Assembly (NCBI GenBank): GCA_902513935.1
Contig: CABXOR010000052.1
Span: 1 to 9,918, forward strand
Origin: an uncultured SAR324 cluster bacterium
Lineage (GTDB): Bacteria > SAR324 > NAC60-12
Direction: 5' to 3'
DNA length: 9,918 bases
The notes under the pieces were generated by a model. That model worked only from the letters and a program-made list of their open reading frames with translations. It was not told the DNA's origin and did not search any database. The translations under genes and the position numbers were made by a program. Of the stretch, positions 5,782-9,918 are shown in pieces (within the stretch, counting starts at the first letter, position 1; the number at the start of each line of letters is the position of its first letter).

Positions 5782-6351
5782 ATGGGAAAGAAACCACTAA
5801 ACGAGAACCAAGTAAAGAGTTTGAGGAAGTTAGTAAAAGATAAACCACTACACGACTTACTATTGAACCTTTCAGTAGATTTGATGTTGAGAAGTAGTGA
5901 TTTATTATCCTTACAGGTGAAGGATGTAATGAATGAGAGTGGTTCAGTAAAAACAGAAGTGAAAGTAAAACAAAAGAAAACAGGAAAGACAACCCTGAAC
6001 ATTCCTTTGAGTAAGAACTCAATAGATGTAATCAAGAAACATCTGGTGGATAAAGAACAGGAGGATTACATATTTAAGGGACAGATGGGACACTTTATGA
6101 GGAAACCTATTTGTTCCCAACAATATGCAAGGATAGTAAAGGGGTGGATGAGGAAGTTAGGTGTTGAGGATGTATCACAATATTCAACACACTCATTACG
6201 AAAGACCAAACCTTCTGTAATATATGCAAAGACACATAATGTTGATGCAGTAAGAAGGTTACTTGGTCAATCTTCTGTTACTGCGACTTCTGCGTATCTT
6301 GGAGTGAGTGATAATAGTGCATTAGACCTTGCACGAACTATCAACATATAA
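5782..6351 (+). CDS. Compact tyrosine recombinase (catalytic domain only)
   Basis: The protein has 189 residues, ATG start with AGGAG six bases upstream. It has the phage-integrase catalytic fold. Arg37 is in LMLRSSDLLSLQ (box I). A beta-hairpin lysine is in KQKKTGK (Lys66 likely). His137 and Arg140 are in STHSLRKT (box II). Tyr172, the nucleophile, is in SAYLGV. The usual second histidine in LGHSS is glutamine here (Gln163, LLGQSS). The N-terminal core-binding SAM-like domain of XerC/D is missing, so its size is like FimB/FimE-type invertases, which are also near 200 residues. Such enzymes cut and rejoin DNA through a phosphotyrosine. The partner site is not identified. It heads the right-hand accessory region and has a strong promoter with a putative operator. 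It could be active with the His-to-Gln change or be a domain that has lost partners. Confidence 0.85.
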   Translation: MGKKPLNENQVKSLRKLVKDKPLHDLLLNLSVDLMLRSSDLLSLQVKDVMNESGSVKTEVKVKQKKTGKTTLNIPLSKNSIDVIKKHLVDKEQEDYIFKGQMGHFMRKPICSQQYARIVKGWMRKLGVEDVSQYSTHSLRKTKPSVIYAKTHNVDAVRRLLGQSSVTATSAYLGVSDNSALDLARTINI

Positions 6352-6369
6352 AGGTTTGGGAGTGAAATA

Positions 6370-6383
6370 TCCAAAGATAGGGA
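6370..6383 (+). promoter_or_regulatory. TCCAAAGATAG[AG]GA motif, copy 1
   Basis: TCCAAAGATAGGGA lies 18 bp after the recombinase stop. It shares all 14 motif positions with three other intergenic copies. No good -35/-10 pair stands at the distance seen for copies 2 and 3, and its dyad partner (CTTTG) is lost. It may be inactive or act differently. Confidence 0.45.
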
Positions 6384-6472
6384 CATTATAAATCATCTTC
6401 TAACGAGAATATCCGTTTCTTTTTGTATAAGTAGGTATGTAAGGTTTCAAGGAAAAGGAAAGAAACAAAGAT

Positions 6473-6525
6473 AATAAAGGGTAATAGAGAACCCATAGAG
6501 ACAAGGAATAAAGGGTAATAGAGAA
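6473..6525 (+). repeat. Two 19-bp direct repeats in a purine-rich stretch
   Basis: AATAAAGGGTAATAGAGAA occurs at 6473-6491 and 6507-6525 (34-bp period), each followed after a few bases by GAGACAA. The whole 6440-6590 region is almost all purine on the + strand. It lies between the recombinase and the convergent 212-aa gene and contains no gene I can support. Confidence 0.6.
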
Positions 6526-6594
6526 ACCTTTGAGACAAAAGGAGTGAGGGTTAGAGAAATAGAGTACGGAAGAAGAACCAGAGAATAAATGAGA

Positions 6595-7233
6595 CTACTT
6601 TGGAAACTTTCCTTCACAGACTGCAAGGATACTATTTTCACAATCAACAACATCACTTAGAACTCGTTTTTGTTGAGTAGTTCCCCTTTCATCATATCCT
6701 GTTCCCCTATCTAATAATTCATATCTGTATTTCTGTAAATCCTCCATAATCAATTCACTAACCCTCACTCCTTTATCAAGTCTCCCACCAGTATCATCCT
6801 CAAAGTCTCCATTCATCATATTAGTGTAAAGAATGAATACATTGAACCTTTTGACTAATGGTTGGTATTGAGTTCCTTTGGTGTATTGAAACCCACCTTC
6901 ATAGAACAGTAATTGTTTATCCTCATCATACCATTCTCTAAAACTGGAATTTTTGACCTTTTCTAAATCCCAATCCTTGTATATGTCTTTTGATACTCTC
7001 ACCTTTGTAGATGAAATAGTTTTCCCTCTACCACCCCTCTTTGGAATTGAATAATCTATACTCTCCAAGTCCAAACATAATTGAAGATACTTGAACCACA
7101 TATAATGGATGCGTTCATCTACACTTTGTTGAGATTTCTTCCTTTCCCTATCTCTTTCTTTTACTAATTCCTTCCTATCTTTTAGGGTTTTCCATTCCCT
7201 TGTATCTATTATTTTTACAGTAATTTGTTCCAT
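6595..7233 (-). CDS. Hypothetical protein, 212 aa
   Basis: I do not recognise this family. The start is supported by GGAG five bases before the ATG. Residues 12-36 are a highly charged Lys/Arg/Glu helix (WKTLKDRKELVKERDRERKK). Residues 42-60 contain an aromatic helix (IHYMWFKYLQLCLDLESIDY). Residues 64-78 are basic and glycine-rich (PKRGGRGKTISSTKVRV). A compact beta-rich part with many tyrosines follows (LLFYEGGFQYTKGTQYQPLV, FNVFILYTNMM), then acidic and basic helices. No signal peptide or membrane segment. The charged N terminus and basic patch could suggest nucleic-acid binding, but this is speculation. It is convergent with the recombinase gene and divergent from the + strand genes that follow, and its promoter region is shared with a copy of the TCCAAAGATAG motif. 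Confidence 0.7.
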   Translation of the reverse strand: MEQITVKIIDTREWKTLKDRKELVKERDRERKKSQQSVDERIHYMWFKYLQLCLDLESIDYSIPKRGGRGKTISSTKVRVSKDIYKDWDLEKVKNSSFREWYDEDKQLLFYEGGFQYTKGTQYQPLVKRFNVFILYTNMMNGDFEDDTGGRLDKGVRVSELIMEDLQKYRYELLDRGTGYDERGTTQQKRVLSDVVDCENSILAVCEGKFPK

Positions 7234-7260
7234 TATTTCTCCAAAGTGTTTGTTGGGGAT

Positions 7261-7290
7261 GTTATATCACATATACAAAGAAAACTCCAA
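7261..7290 (-). promoter_or_regulatory. Possible promoter of the 212-aa gene
   Basis: On the - strand TTGGAG (7290-7285), 18 bp, TATAAC (7266-7261). The -35 lies inside motif copy 2, so a factor bound there could control this promoter as well as the divergent one. The leader would be about 20 bases with GGAG at its end. Confidence 0.4.
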
Positions 7291-7304
7291 AGATAGAGAC
7301 TTTG
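7282..7304 (+). promoter_or_regulatory. TCCAAAGATAG[AG]GA motif, copy 2
   Basis: The core CTCCAAAGATAGAGACTTTG is identical to copy 3 across 23 bp (7282-7304 against 7394-7416). It has a dyad, CCAAAG-7 bases-CTTTGG (7287-7305). It ends exactly 6 bp before a + strand -35 (7311), as copy 3 does relative to its promoter. This is best explained as an upstream activator or repressor site. Confidence 0.6.
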
Positions 7305-7310
7305 GTTGTC

Positions 7311-7339
7311 TTGTTCATTCTGTCCAGAAATGGTCTAAT
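7311..7339 (+). promoter_or_regulatory. Promoter behind motif copy 2
   Basis: TTGTTC (7311-7316), 17 bp, TCTAAT (7334-7339) with TGG directly before the -10. It would transcribe the small reading frame at 7365 with a leader of about 20 bases. Confidence 0.5.
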
Positions 7340-7364
7340 ATAAGTAAAGAATTAGAAAAATAAT

Positions 7365-7466
7365 ATGTCAATAAAACCTATGCAATCCGTTGGAAACTCC
7401 AAAGATAGAGACTTTGCCAGGATTGACTTTTCAATTTTTATTTGGTATAATACTACTAAAGAGTGA
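7365..7466 (+). CDS. Possible 33-aa protein
   Basis: The short frame starts at an ATG in the context AAAAATAATATG, similar to the starts of the 207-aa gene and the RHH gene, which also lack a clear Shine-Dalgarno. A promoter (7311-7339) precedes it. The peptide (MSIKPMQSVGNSKDRDFARI, then DFSIFIWYNTTKE) has no recognisable family. Motif copy 3 and the promoter of the next gene lie inside it, so part of its composition is dictated by those elements. It may be a leader peptide or chance. Confidence 0.3.
   Translation: MSIKPMQSVGNSKDRDFARIDFSIFIWYNTTKE
7394..7416 (+). promoter_or_regulatory. TCCAAAGATAG[AG]GA motif, copy 3
   Basis: It is identical over 23 bp to copy 2 and ends 6 bp before the -35 of the strong promoter at 7423. 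Relative to the predicted start site it covers about -64 to -42, a classical activator position. Arms CAAAG and CTTTG form the dyad. Confidence 0.6.
7423..7451 (+). promoter_or_regulatory. Strong promoter of the 207-aa gene
   Basis: TTGACT (7423-7428), 17 bp, TATAAT (7446-7451) with TGG before the -10. Transcription would start near 7458 and give a structured leader of about 250 bases before the ATG at 7706. Confidence 0.75.
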
Positions 7467-7488
7467 GAGATGTTTTCCCACTCTTTTT
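7458..7488 (+). terminator. Hairpin plus T5 at the predicted transcript start
   Basis: AAAGAGTG (7458-7465) pairs with CACTCTTT (7479-7486) over a 13-base loop and runs into five T residues. In form it is an intrinsic terminator, ending transcription from the promoter at 7311 right after the small frame (its TGA stop, 7464-7466, straddles the end of the first stem arm). Since the promoter at 7423 starts near 7458, it may instead be a protective 5' hairpin of the next transcript. Confidence 0.5.
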
Positions 7489-7566
7489 GATAAGATGATT
7501 TAGACAATTTGTGTAAATTAGAACCACTCAATTCTTCGGTTCTAACTCCCTCCATTAGTTCAGTTT

Positions 7567-7676
7567 AGTAAATCCCTTATTATCCGTTTTCTGGTTCGGT
7601 TGAAAACCAGAGTTGAAGATGCATCGCAATAAGTGTGTTGTGTCTCAAATCCAGTAGTGGGATTTACTCACTACTG
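7567..7676 (+). ncRNA. Structured leader with mutually exclusive pairings
   Basis: AGTAAATCCC (7567-7576) is perfectly complementary to GGGATTTACT (7659-7668). That second arm is the loop of a perfect 7-bp hairpin, CAGTAGT (7652-7658) / ACTACTG (7670-7676). It can also pair with AAATCC at 7648. Inside lies another 7-bp hairpin (7590-7596 / 7605-7611) and the palindrome GATGCATC (7618-7625). The long-range helix and the local hairpin probably exclude each other or form a pseudoknot. It ends 29 bases before the ATG of the 207-aa gene, so a cis-acting regulator of that gene is likely. It matches no riboswitch class I know. Confidence 0.5.
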
Positions 7677-7705
7677 ATAAACAATAATCTCAATAGAGAA
7701 ATAAT

Positions 7706-8329
7706 ATGAGTGCAAGTAATAATAAAAATATGAAGTGGGTTAATGTCACCTACGAAAGAAATGTAAGACATATAAACAAAGGTAAGTTCCTAACAAATCA
7801 CGACCCAGAAATGGTTAAGAGGTGGTTGCACGAACTACAACTAACATCTGACATTTCAGATAGTGATAGTTTTGTTGAAAGTATTACTCAATCACCAGAT
7901 TGGGAAGAAACTAACAATTTTCGTAGATTGAATTGTGGAAGTAACATTGAGTTTGTTATTGATGAAAACTACTCAGGTGAAGGAGAGATGGATAATATAA
8001 TCCAATCTTGGATAGACACCAAGAGAGTAGATATAACTTCAATATATGCGACAGGACACGACCCTTTGGAAATCCAAGAGTTCTTAAAAGAACACCAAGA
8101 AATCTTCAACAAAATGGTCACTAGAAAGACTATCTATGACCTCAAAGAAGATGAAGGTAACTTGTATTGTTCTTTGAGGAAATTAGTTGGATTAGAAGAC
8201 CTCAAACAAGTTGGTTCTGGGAGAAATACATTCAATAATAGTTCTATTTTTAGTCAAATTGGTTTCTATACCAAATGGAAAGATAAGAAGGAAGATGAGG
8301 AAGTTGAGGAAACCTGTGAGGTTTCCTAA
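7706..8329 (+). CDS. Hypothetical protein, 207 aa
   Basis: I do not recognise this family. There is no strong Shine-Dalgarno; the start context is GAGAAATAATATGAG, as in the RHH gene downstream. The protein is soluble and polar. Residues 9-30 are beta-like and basic (MKWVNVTYERNVRHINKGKF), residues 34-48 a helix (EMVKRWLHELQL), then acidic and tryptophan-bearing segments (SPDWEETNNF, IIQSWIDTKRVDI). A helical stretch follows (LEIQEFLKEHQEIFNKMVTR). The end is very acidic after KWKDKK (EDEEVEETCEVS). The gene has its own strong promoter and a long structured leader, which suggests that its dose is tightly controlled. A hairpin overlaps its stop codon. The role is unknown. A product related to an element's own control is possible, by context only. 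Confidence 0.7.
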   Translation: MSASNNKNMKWVNVTYERNVRHINKGKFLTNHDPEMVKRWLHELQLTSDISDSDSFVESITQSPDWEETNNFRRLNCGSNIEFVIDENYSGEGEMDNIIQSWIDTKRVDITSIYATGHDPLEIQEFLKEHQEIFNKMVTRKTIYDLKEDEGNLYCSLRKLVGLEDLKQVGSGRNTFNNSSIFSQIGFYTKWKDKKEDEEVEETCEVS

Positions 8330-8371
8330 AACTGTGGGAAACAGACTTCCAAAGATAGGGAGTTTGTTTCC
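8307..8371 (+). other. Two tandem hairpins at the end of the 207-aa gene
   Basis: Hairpin 1: AGGAAACC (8307-8314) / GGTTTCCT (8320-8327), 8 bp, with the stop codon at its end. Hairpin 2: 8337-8350 with 8358-8371, 14 bp with two G-U pairs, loop AAAGATA belonging to motif copy 4. No T tract follows either. The four arms are interchangeable (GGAAAC against GTTTCC), so alternative pairings are possible. Possible 3'-end stabiliser or attenuator. Confidence 0.45.
8344..8366 (+). promoter_or_regulatory. TCCAAAGATAG[AG]GA motif, copy 4
   Basis: TCCAAAGATAGGGA at 8348-8361 followed by GTTTG. Using the geometry of copies 2 and 3, a -35 would be expected at 8373 (GCAAAT, poor) and a -10 at 8396 (TAAAAC, fair). 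A transcript from there would start near 8408 and cover the RHH operon, so copy 4 may control a weaker, factor-dependent promoter. Confidence 0.4.
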
Positions 8372-8405
8372 TGCAAATGAAAACAGGGGGGGTACTAAAA
8401 CTACA

Positions 8406-8442
8406 AAGTAGTTTCTAATCTATAAACCACCATTAGATACTT
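8406..8442 (+). terminator. Bulged hairpin with T-rich tail
   Basis: TCTAAT (8414-8419) / ATTAGA (8432-8437), extended past a 3-base bulge by AAGTA / TACTT. A T-rich stretch follows (8443-8454). It could end transcription from the 207-aa gene, or be the first structure of the leader of the RHH operon. Confidence 0.35.
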
Positions 8443-8507
8443 CTATTTATTTTTACGACCCCACCACATTTCCTGTATAAATATATTCAATATGGAACAC
8501 TCCTTTG

Positions 8508-8598
8508 TGTGTTATGGATTTGGAACTCTACAAGGTTTTTCATTAGTCTCCTAATGTCGTAGAGGGTTGTGAAGGAACAACTCTAAATCCATAATACA
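8508..8598 (+). ncRNA. Three-way-junction RNA element in the leader of the RHH operon
   Basis: A 17-bp closing helix with two G-U pairs joins 8508-8524 to 8582-8598. It encloses two arms. Arm 1 is CTCTAC (8526-8531) / GTAGAG (8559-8564), topped after an internal loop by CATTAG (8541-8546) / CTAATG (8551-8556) with a TCTC tetraloop. Arm 2 is GTTGT (8566-8570) / ACAAC (8577-8581) with loop GAAGGA. Junction linkers are only 1, 1 and 0 bases, so helices should stack. It ends 53 bases before the RHH start codon. It does not match tRNA, hammerhead or purine-riboswitch consensus as I know them. A cis-regulatory RNA or small RNA is likely. The DNA could also form a cruciform. Confidence 0.55.
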
Positions 8599-8651
8599 TT
8601 TTTCATAAATAGTAGTAAAAATAATAACAATTCAATATAGGAAAATAATAT

Positions 8652-8837
8652 ATGAGTTATAAGAGAATACAAAAGAAAGGTTGGAGTGTTGGAGAGAACA
8701 CCAAGACAAGAAAAACCAGTATCAACTTGGATACGGACATTGCAAATGTCATAGAAGAAAAAAGGAAATCAACTGGGTTCTTCTTTGGAAAGATTGTAAA
8801 TGATAGTTTGCGTAGTCATTTTGGGTTGGTGATATGA
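8652..8837 (+). CDS. Ribbon-helix-helix (Arc/MetJ/CopG-like) DNA-binding protein
   Basis: The protein has 61 residues. A basic N terminus (MSYKRIQKKGWSVGENTK) precedes the RHH unit: beta strand RKTSINLD (residues 20-27), helix A (TDIANVIEEKRKSTG) and helix B (FGKIVNDSLRSHFG). RHH proteins dimerise and place the paired strands in the DNA major groove. They act as antitoxins, plasmid copy-number or partition regulators and metabolite-responsive repressors. Only weak Shine-Dalgarno sequence (AGGA) precedes the ATG. The stop overlaps the start of the next gene as ATGA, so the two are translationally coupled. Autoregulation is usual for the family. Possible targets in this window are the TCCAAAGATAG dyads or the operator at 5723-5768, but this is inference. 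Confidence 0.75.
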   Translation: MSYKRIQKKGWSVGENTKTRKTSINLDTDIANVIEEKRKSTGFFFGKIVNDSLRSHFGLVI

Positions 8838-9496
8838 GTAAGACATATACAGAACTGATAGAGGATATATCTACAAAAGAGATTGATGAACTCTATGAAT
8901 ATGCACTTCTTGCAGAAAAGAATATGTCAAAGGATGAGGTTGCAGATTTGATAGATGGTGCAATATCTGTTGCAACCAAAGTAAAGAATGACCCTAAAAA
9001 GAGTGAAAAACATAAGAAAACTGCATCTAGTGTTTTGTCTAAGGTTCGTTCAATGAAGAAAACATTTGAGAAAGATGGTTCAATACATCCTAATGCAGTA
9101 AATGCGTTGATGAGGGTAGTTACAGGGGTTCATTCGGGTAGGTATGGGTGGATGAATAAGAACAATCCAAAAGTCCCACAGGACTATGCAAGAGAAGAAG
9201 ATGAAACCCTCCAAGAAGGTATGACAGGAAGTATTGCAAAAGTTCTTGCGATGGGATTGAAAAGGAAAGTTATTGGGATAGGTAATCAAGTGGAAGGTGC
9301 AACGGATTTAGAAAAGAAGATAAATCTACTATCTAAACAAATAAATGTGATTGCAGGATTGGTTCTCACTACTATTTCTGTTAGTGATGAAAAAGGACTC
9401 TTGAGTAAAGGTGCAATTTTGACTTCTCTGTTTTCCTCACACGAACCAGATATAAACAATATAGACCTTGATATACTCTTTGAGGGTGAGATTTAG
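8834..9496 (+). CDS. Hypothetical protein, 220 aa, coupled to the RHH regulator
   Basis: It starts at the ATGA overlap with the RHH gene. The protein is mostly helical. Residues 1-45 are acidic helices (YTELIEDISTKEIDELYEYA), residues 50-85 Lys-rich (KVKNDPKKSEKHKKTASSVL), then HPNAVNALMRVVTGVHSGRY. A glycine- and methionine-containing helix follows (EGMTGSIAKVLAMGLKRKV). Residues about 160-190 form a coiled segment with a moderately hydrophobic stretch (INVIAGLVLTTISV), too short and mild for a clear membrane span. I recognise no family or catalytic motif. The coupling with a small RHH protein is typical of toxin-antitoxin or partition pairs, but its size and lack of known toxin motifs make this only a possibility. 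A structural or phage-derived protein is another. Confidence 0.75.
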   Translation: MSKTYTELIEDISTKEIDELYEYALLAEKNMSKDEVADLIDGAISVATKVKNDPKKSEKHKKTASSVLSKVRSMKKTFEKDGSIHPNAVNALMRVVTGVHSGRYGWMNKNNPKVPQDYAREEDETLQEGMTGSIAKVLAMGLKRKVIGIGNQVEGATDLEKKINLLSKQINVIAGLVLTTISVSDEKGLLSKGAILTSLFSSHEPDINNIDLDILFEGEI

Positions 9497-9497
9497 T

Positions 9498-9514
9498 AAA
9501 AACTAAATGTTTTT
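9498..9514. terminator. Weak bidirectional hairpin between convergent genes
   Basis: AAAAAC (9498-9503) / GTTTTT (9509-9514) with a 5-base loop, directly after the stop of the 220-aa gene. The stem is all A-T except one pair. It can read T-rich in both directions and may end both transcripts. Confidence 0.35.
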
Positions 9515-9539
9515 GTGGGATGTTTGTTTTAGAGGGGGG

Positions 9540-9918
9540 TTATTGTTTTATCCATTTTCTATTCACCCACTTTCCTACGATGTTTCCGTCTTTATCGTAT
9601 GATGTTCCGTTCCAATAACCCCAATCTTTCCATTCCCCAACATACTTTTTTCCATCATATGAAGTTCCTGTTCCTTGACCATTTGGTTTCCCATTCTTCC
9701 ATTCCCCAACATACTTACCTCCATCAGAGTAAGTATGGGTTCCGTTACCATCTTGTTTCCCATCCTTCCATTCCCCTTCATAACTTCTTCCATCAGTAAA
9801 AGTATATGTTCCTTGACCATTTTTTAGACCATCCTTGTATGCCCCAACATACTTACTTCCATCAGGATTAGTATATGTTCCTTGACCATGTTTTTTACCA
9901 TCCTTCCATTCCCCAACA
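9540..9918 (-). CDS. MORN-repeat protein, C-terminal part (5' end outside window)
   Basis: On the - strand the frame is open from the window edge to TAA at 9542-9540, giving 125 visible residues. These are four complete MORN units of 23 residues, for example VGAYKDGLKNGQGTYTFTDG, and a fifth degenerate unit (VGEWKDWGYWNGTSYDKDG). It ends in a basic tail (KWVNRKWIKQ). The core Y-x-G-x-W-x-x-G-x-x-x-G-x-G pattern is clear, and the DNA period is 69 bp. MORN repeats make an elongated beta-hairpin sheet used in protein or membrane binding, and bacterial examples are often exported. The N terminus, and any signal peptide or extra domain, is not visible. Near-identical repeats allow expansion or loss of units. 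It is convergent with the 220-aa gene. Confidence 0.85.
   Translation of the reverse strand, partial: VGEWKDGKKHGQGTYTNPDGSKYVGAYKDGLKNGQGTYTFTDGRSYEGEWKDGKQDGNGTHTYSDGGKYVGEWKNGKPNGQGTGTSYDGKKYVGEWKDWGYWNGTSYDKDGNIVGKWVNRKWIKQ

Noticed and set aside
5742..6035. Antisense frames over the recombinase
   Set aside because: The recombinase has clear catalytic motifs, a promoter and a ribosome site; the antisense frames have none.
7352..7555. Possible 67-codon gene on the - strand
   Set aside because: No ribosome binding site. It lies opposite two strong + strand elements (motif copy 3 with promoter, and the hairpin at 7458-7488). Its N-terminal half looks somewhat protein-like, so it is not fully excluded.
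8508..8598. tRNA, hammerhead ribozyme or glutamine riboswitch
   Set aside because: No T-arm or anticodon arm geometry on either strand, no CTGATGA/GAAA core. The GAAGGAAC string recalls the glnA RNA, but its other conserved block and 5' partner are missing.
9575..9820. 81-codon frame in the MORN gene region
   Set aside because: It is in another frame of the same strand; the repeats make it look regular. The frame ending at 9540 gives real MORN units.

Overview
The window is AT-rich bacterial DNA with clear Shine-Dalgarno sites, sigma70-type promoters, lipobox lipoproteins and a large share of accessory genes. Nothing identifies the host. Families of secreted Asp-box propeller, LamG and NTF2-like proteins fit a free-living Gram-negative, possibly a marine deltaproteobacterium-like or Leptospira-like lineage; this is inference only. 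No rRNA or tRNA was recognised.

Positions 1-970: the 3' part of a putative helicase/replication ATPase gene (+), then a sequence on the - strand that looks like a minimal type I-F CRISPR unit. One 28-bp repeat (876-903) is very close to the classical I-F repeat. A 32-bp spacer separates it from a degenerate second repeat (936-963), exactly one 60-bp I-F period away. No cas gene is visible.

Positions 970-5100: a co-oriented (-) series of small exported or stress-type proteins: an NTF2-like lipoprotein, a cytoplasmic NTF2/SnoaL-like protein, a seven-blade Asp-box propeller lipoprotein, and a secreted protein with a C-terminal LamG-like domain. Two of these genes share an almost identical promoter plus leader, through the GTG start into the signal peptide. 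A diverged third copy and a truncated fourth copy lie between the other genes. This suggests a cluster built by duplication or replacement behind a common expression and secretion module.

Positions 5100-5780: no convincing gene, but several repeats (TTGTACCATT x3, ACAGACACC x4 plus one inverted copy) and then a perfect-consensus promoter with an 11-bp inverted repeat over its -10 box.

Positions 5782-9918: a compact accessory region. It starts with a tyrosine recombinase that has only a catalytic domain, followed by a 212-aa protein (-), a possible 33-aa protein (+), a 207-aa protein (+), a ribbon-helix-helix (RHH) regulator overlapping a 220-aa protein (+), and the 3' part of a MORN-repeat gene (-). 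Four copies of a TCCAAAGATAG[AG]GA motif lie between these genes. Two of them sit exactly 6 bp upstream of good + strand promoters, suggesting a local regulon. The leaders of the 207-aa gene and of the RHH operon can form elaborate RNA structures: a possible switch at 7567-7676 and a tight three-way junction at 8508-8598. The most interesting items are the solitary I-F CRISPR-like unit, the structured leaders and the shared promoter motif.
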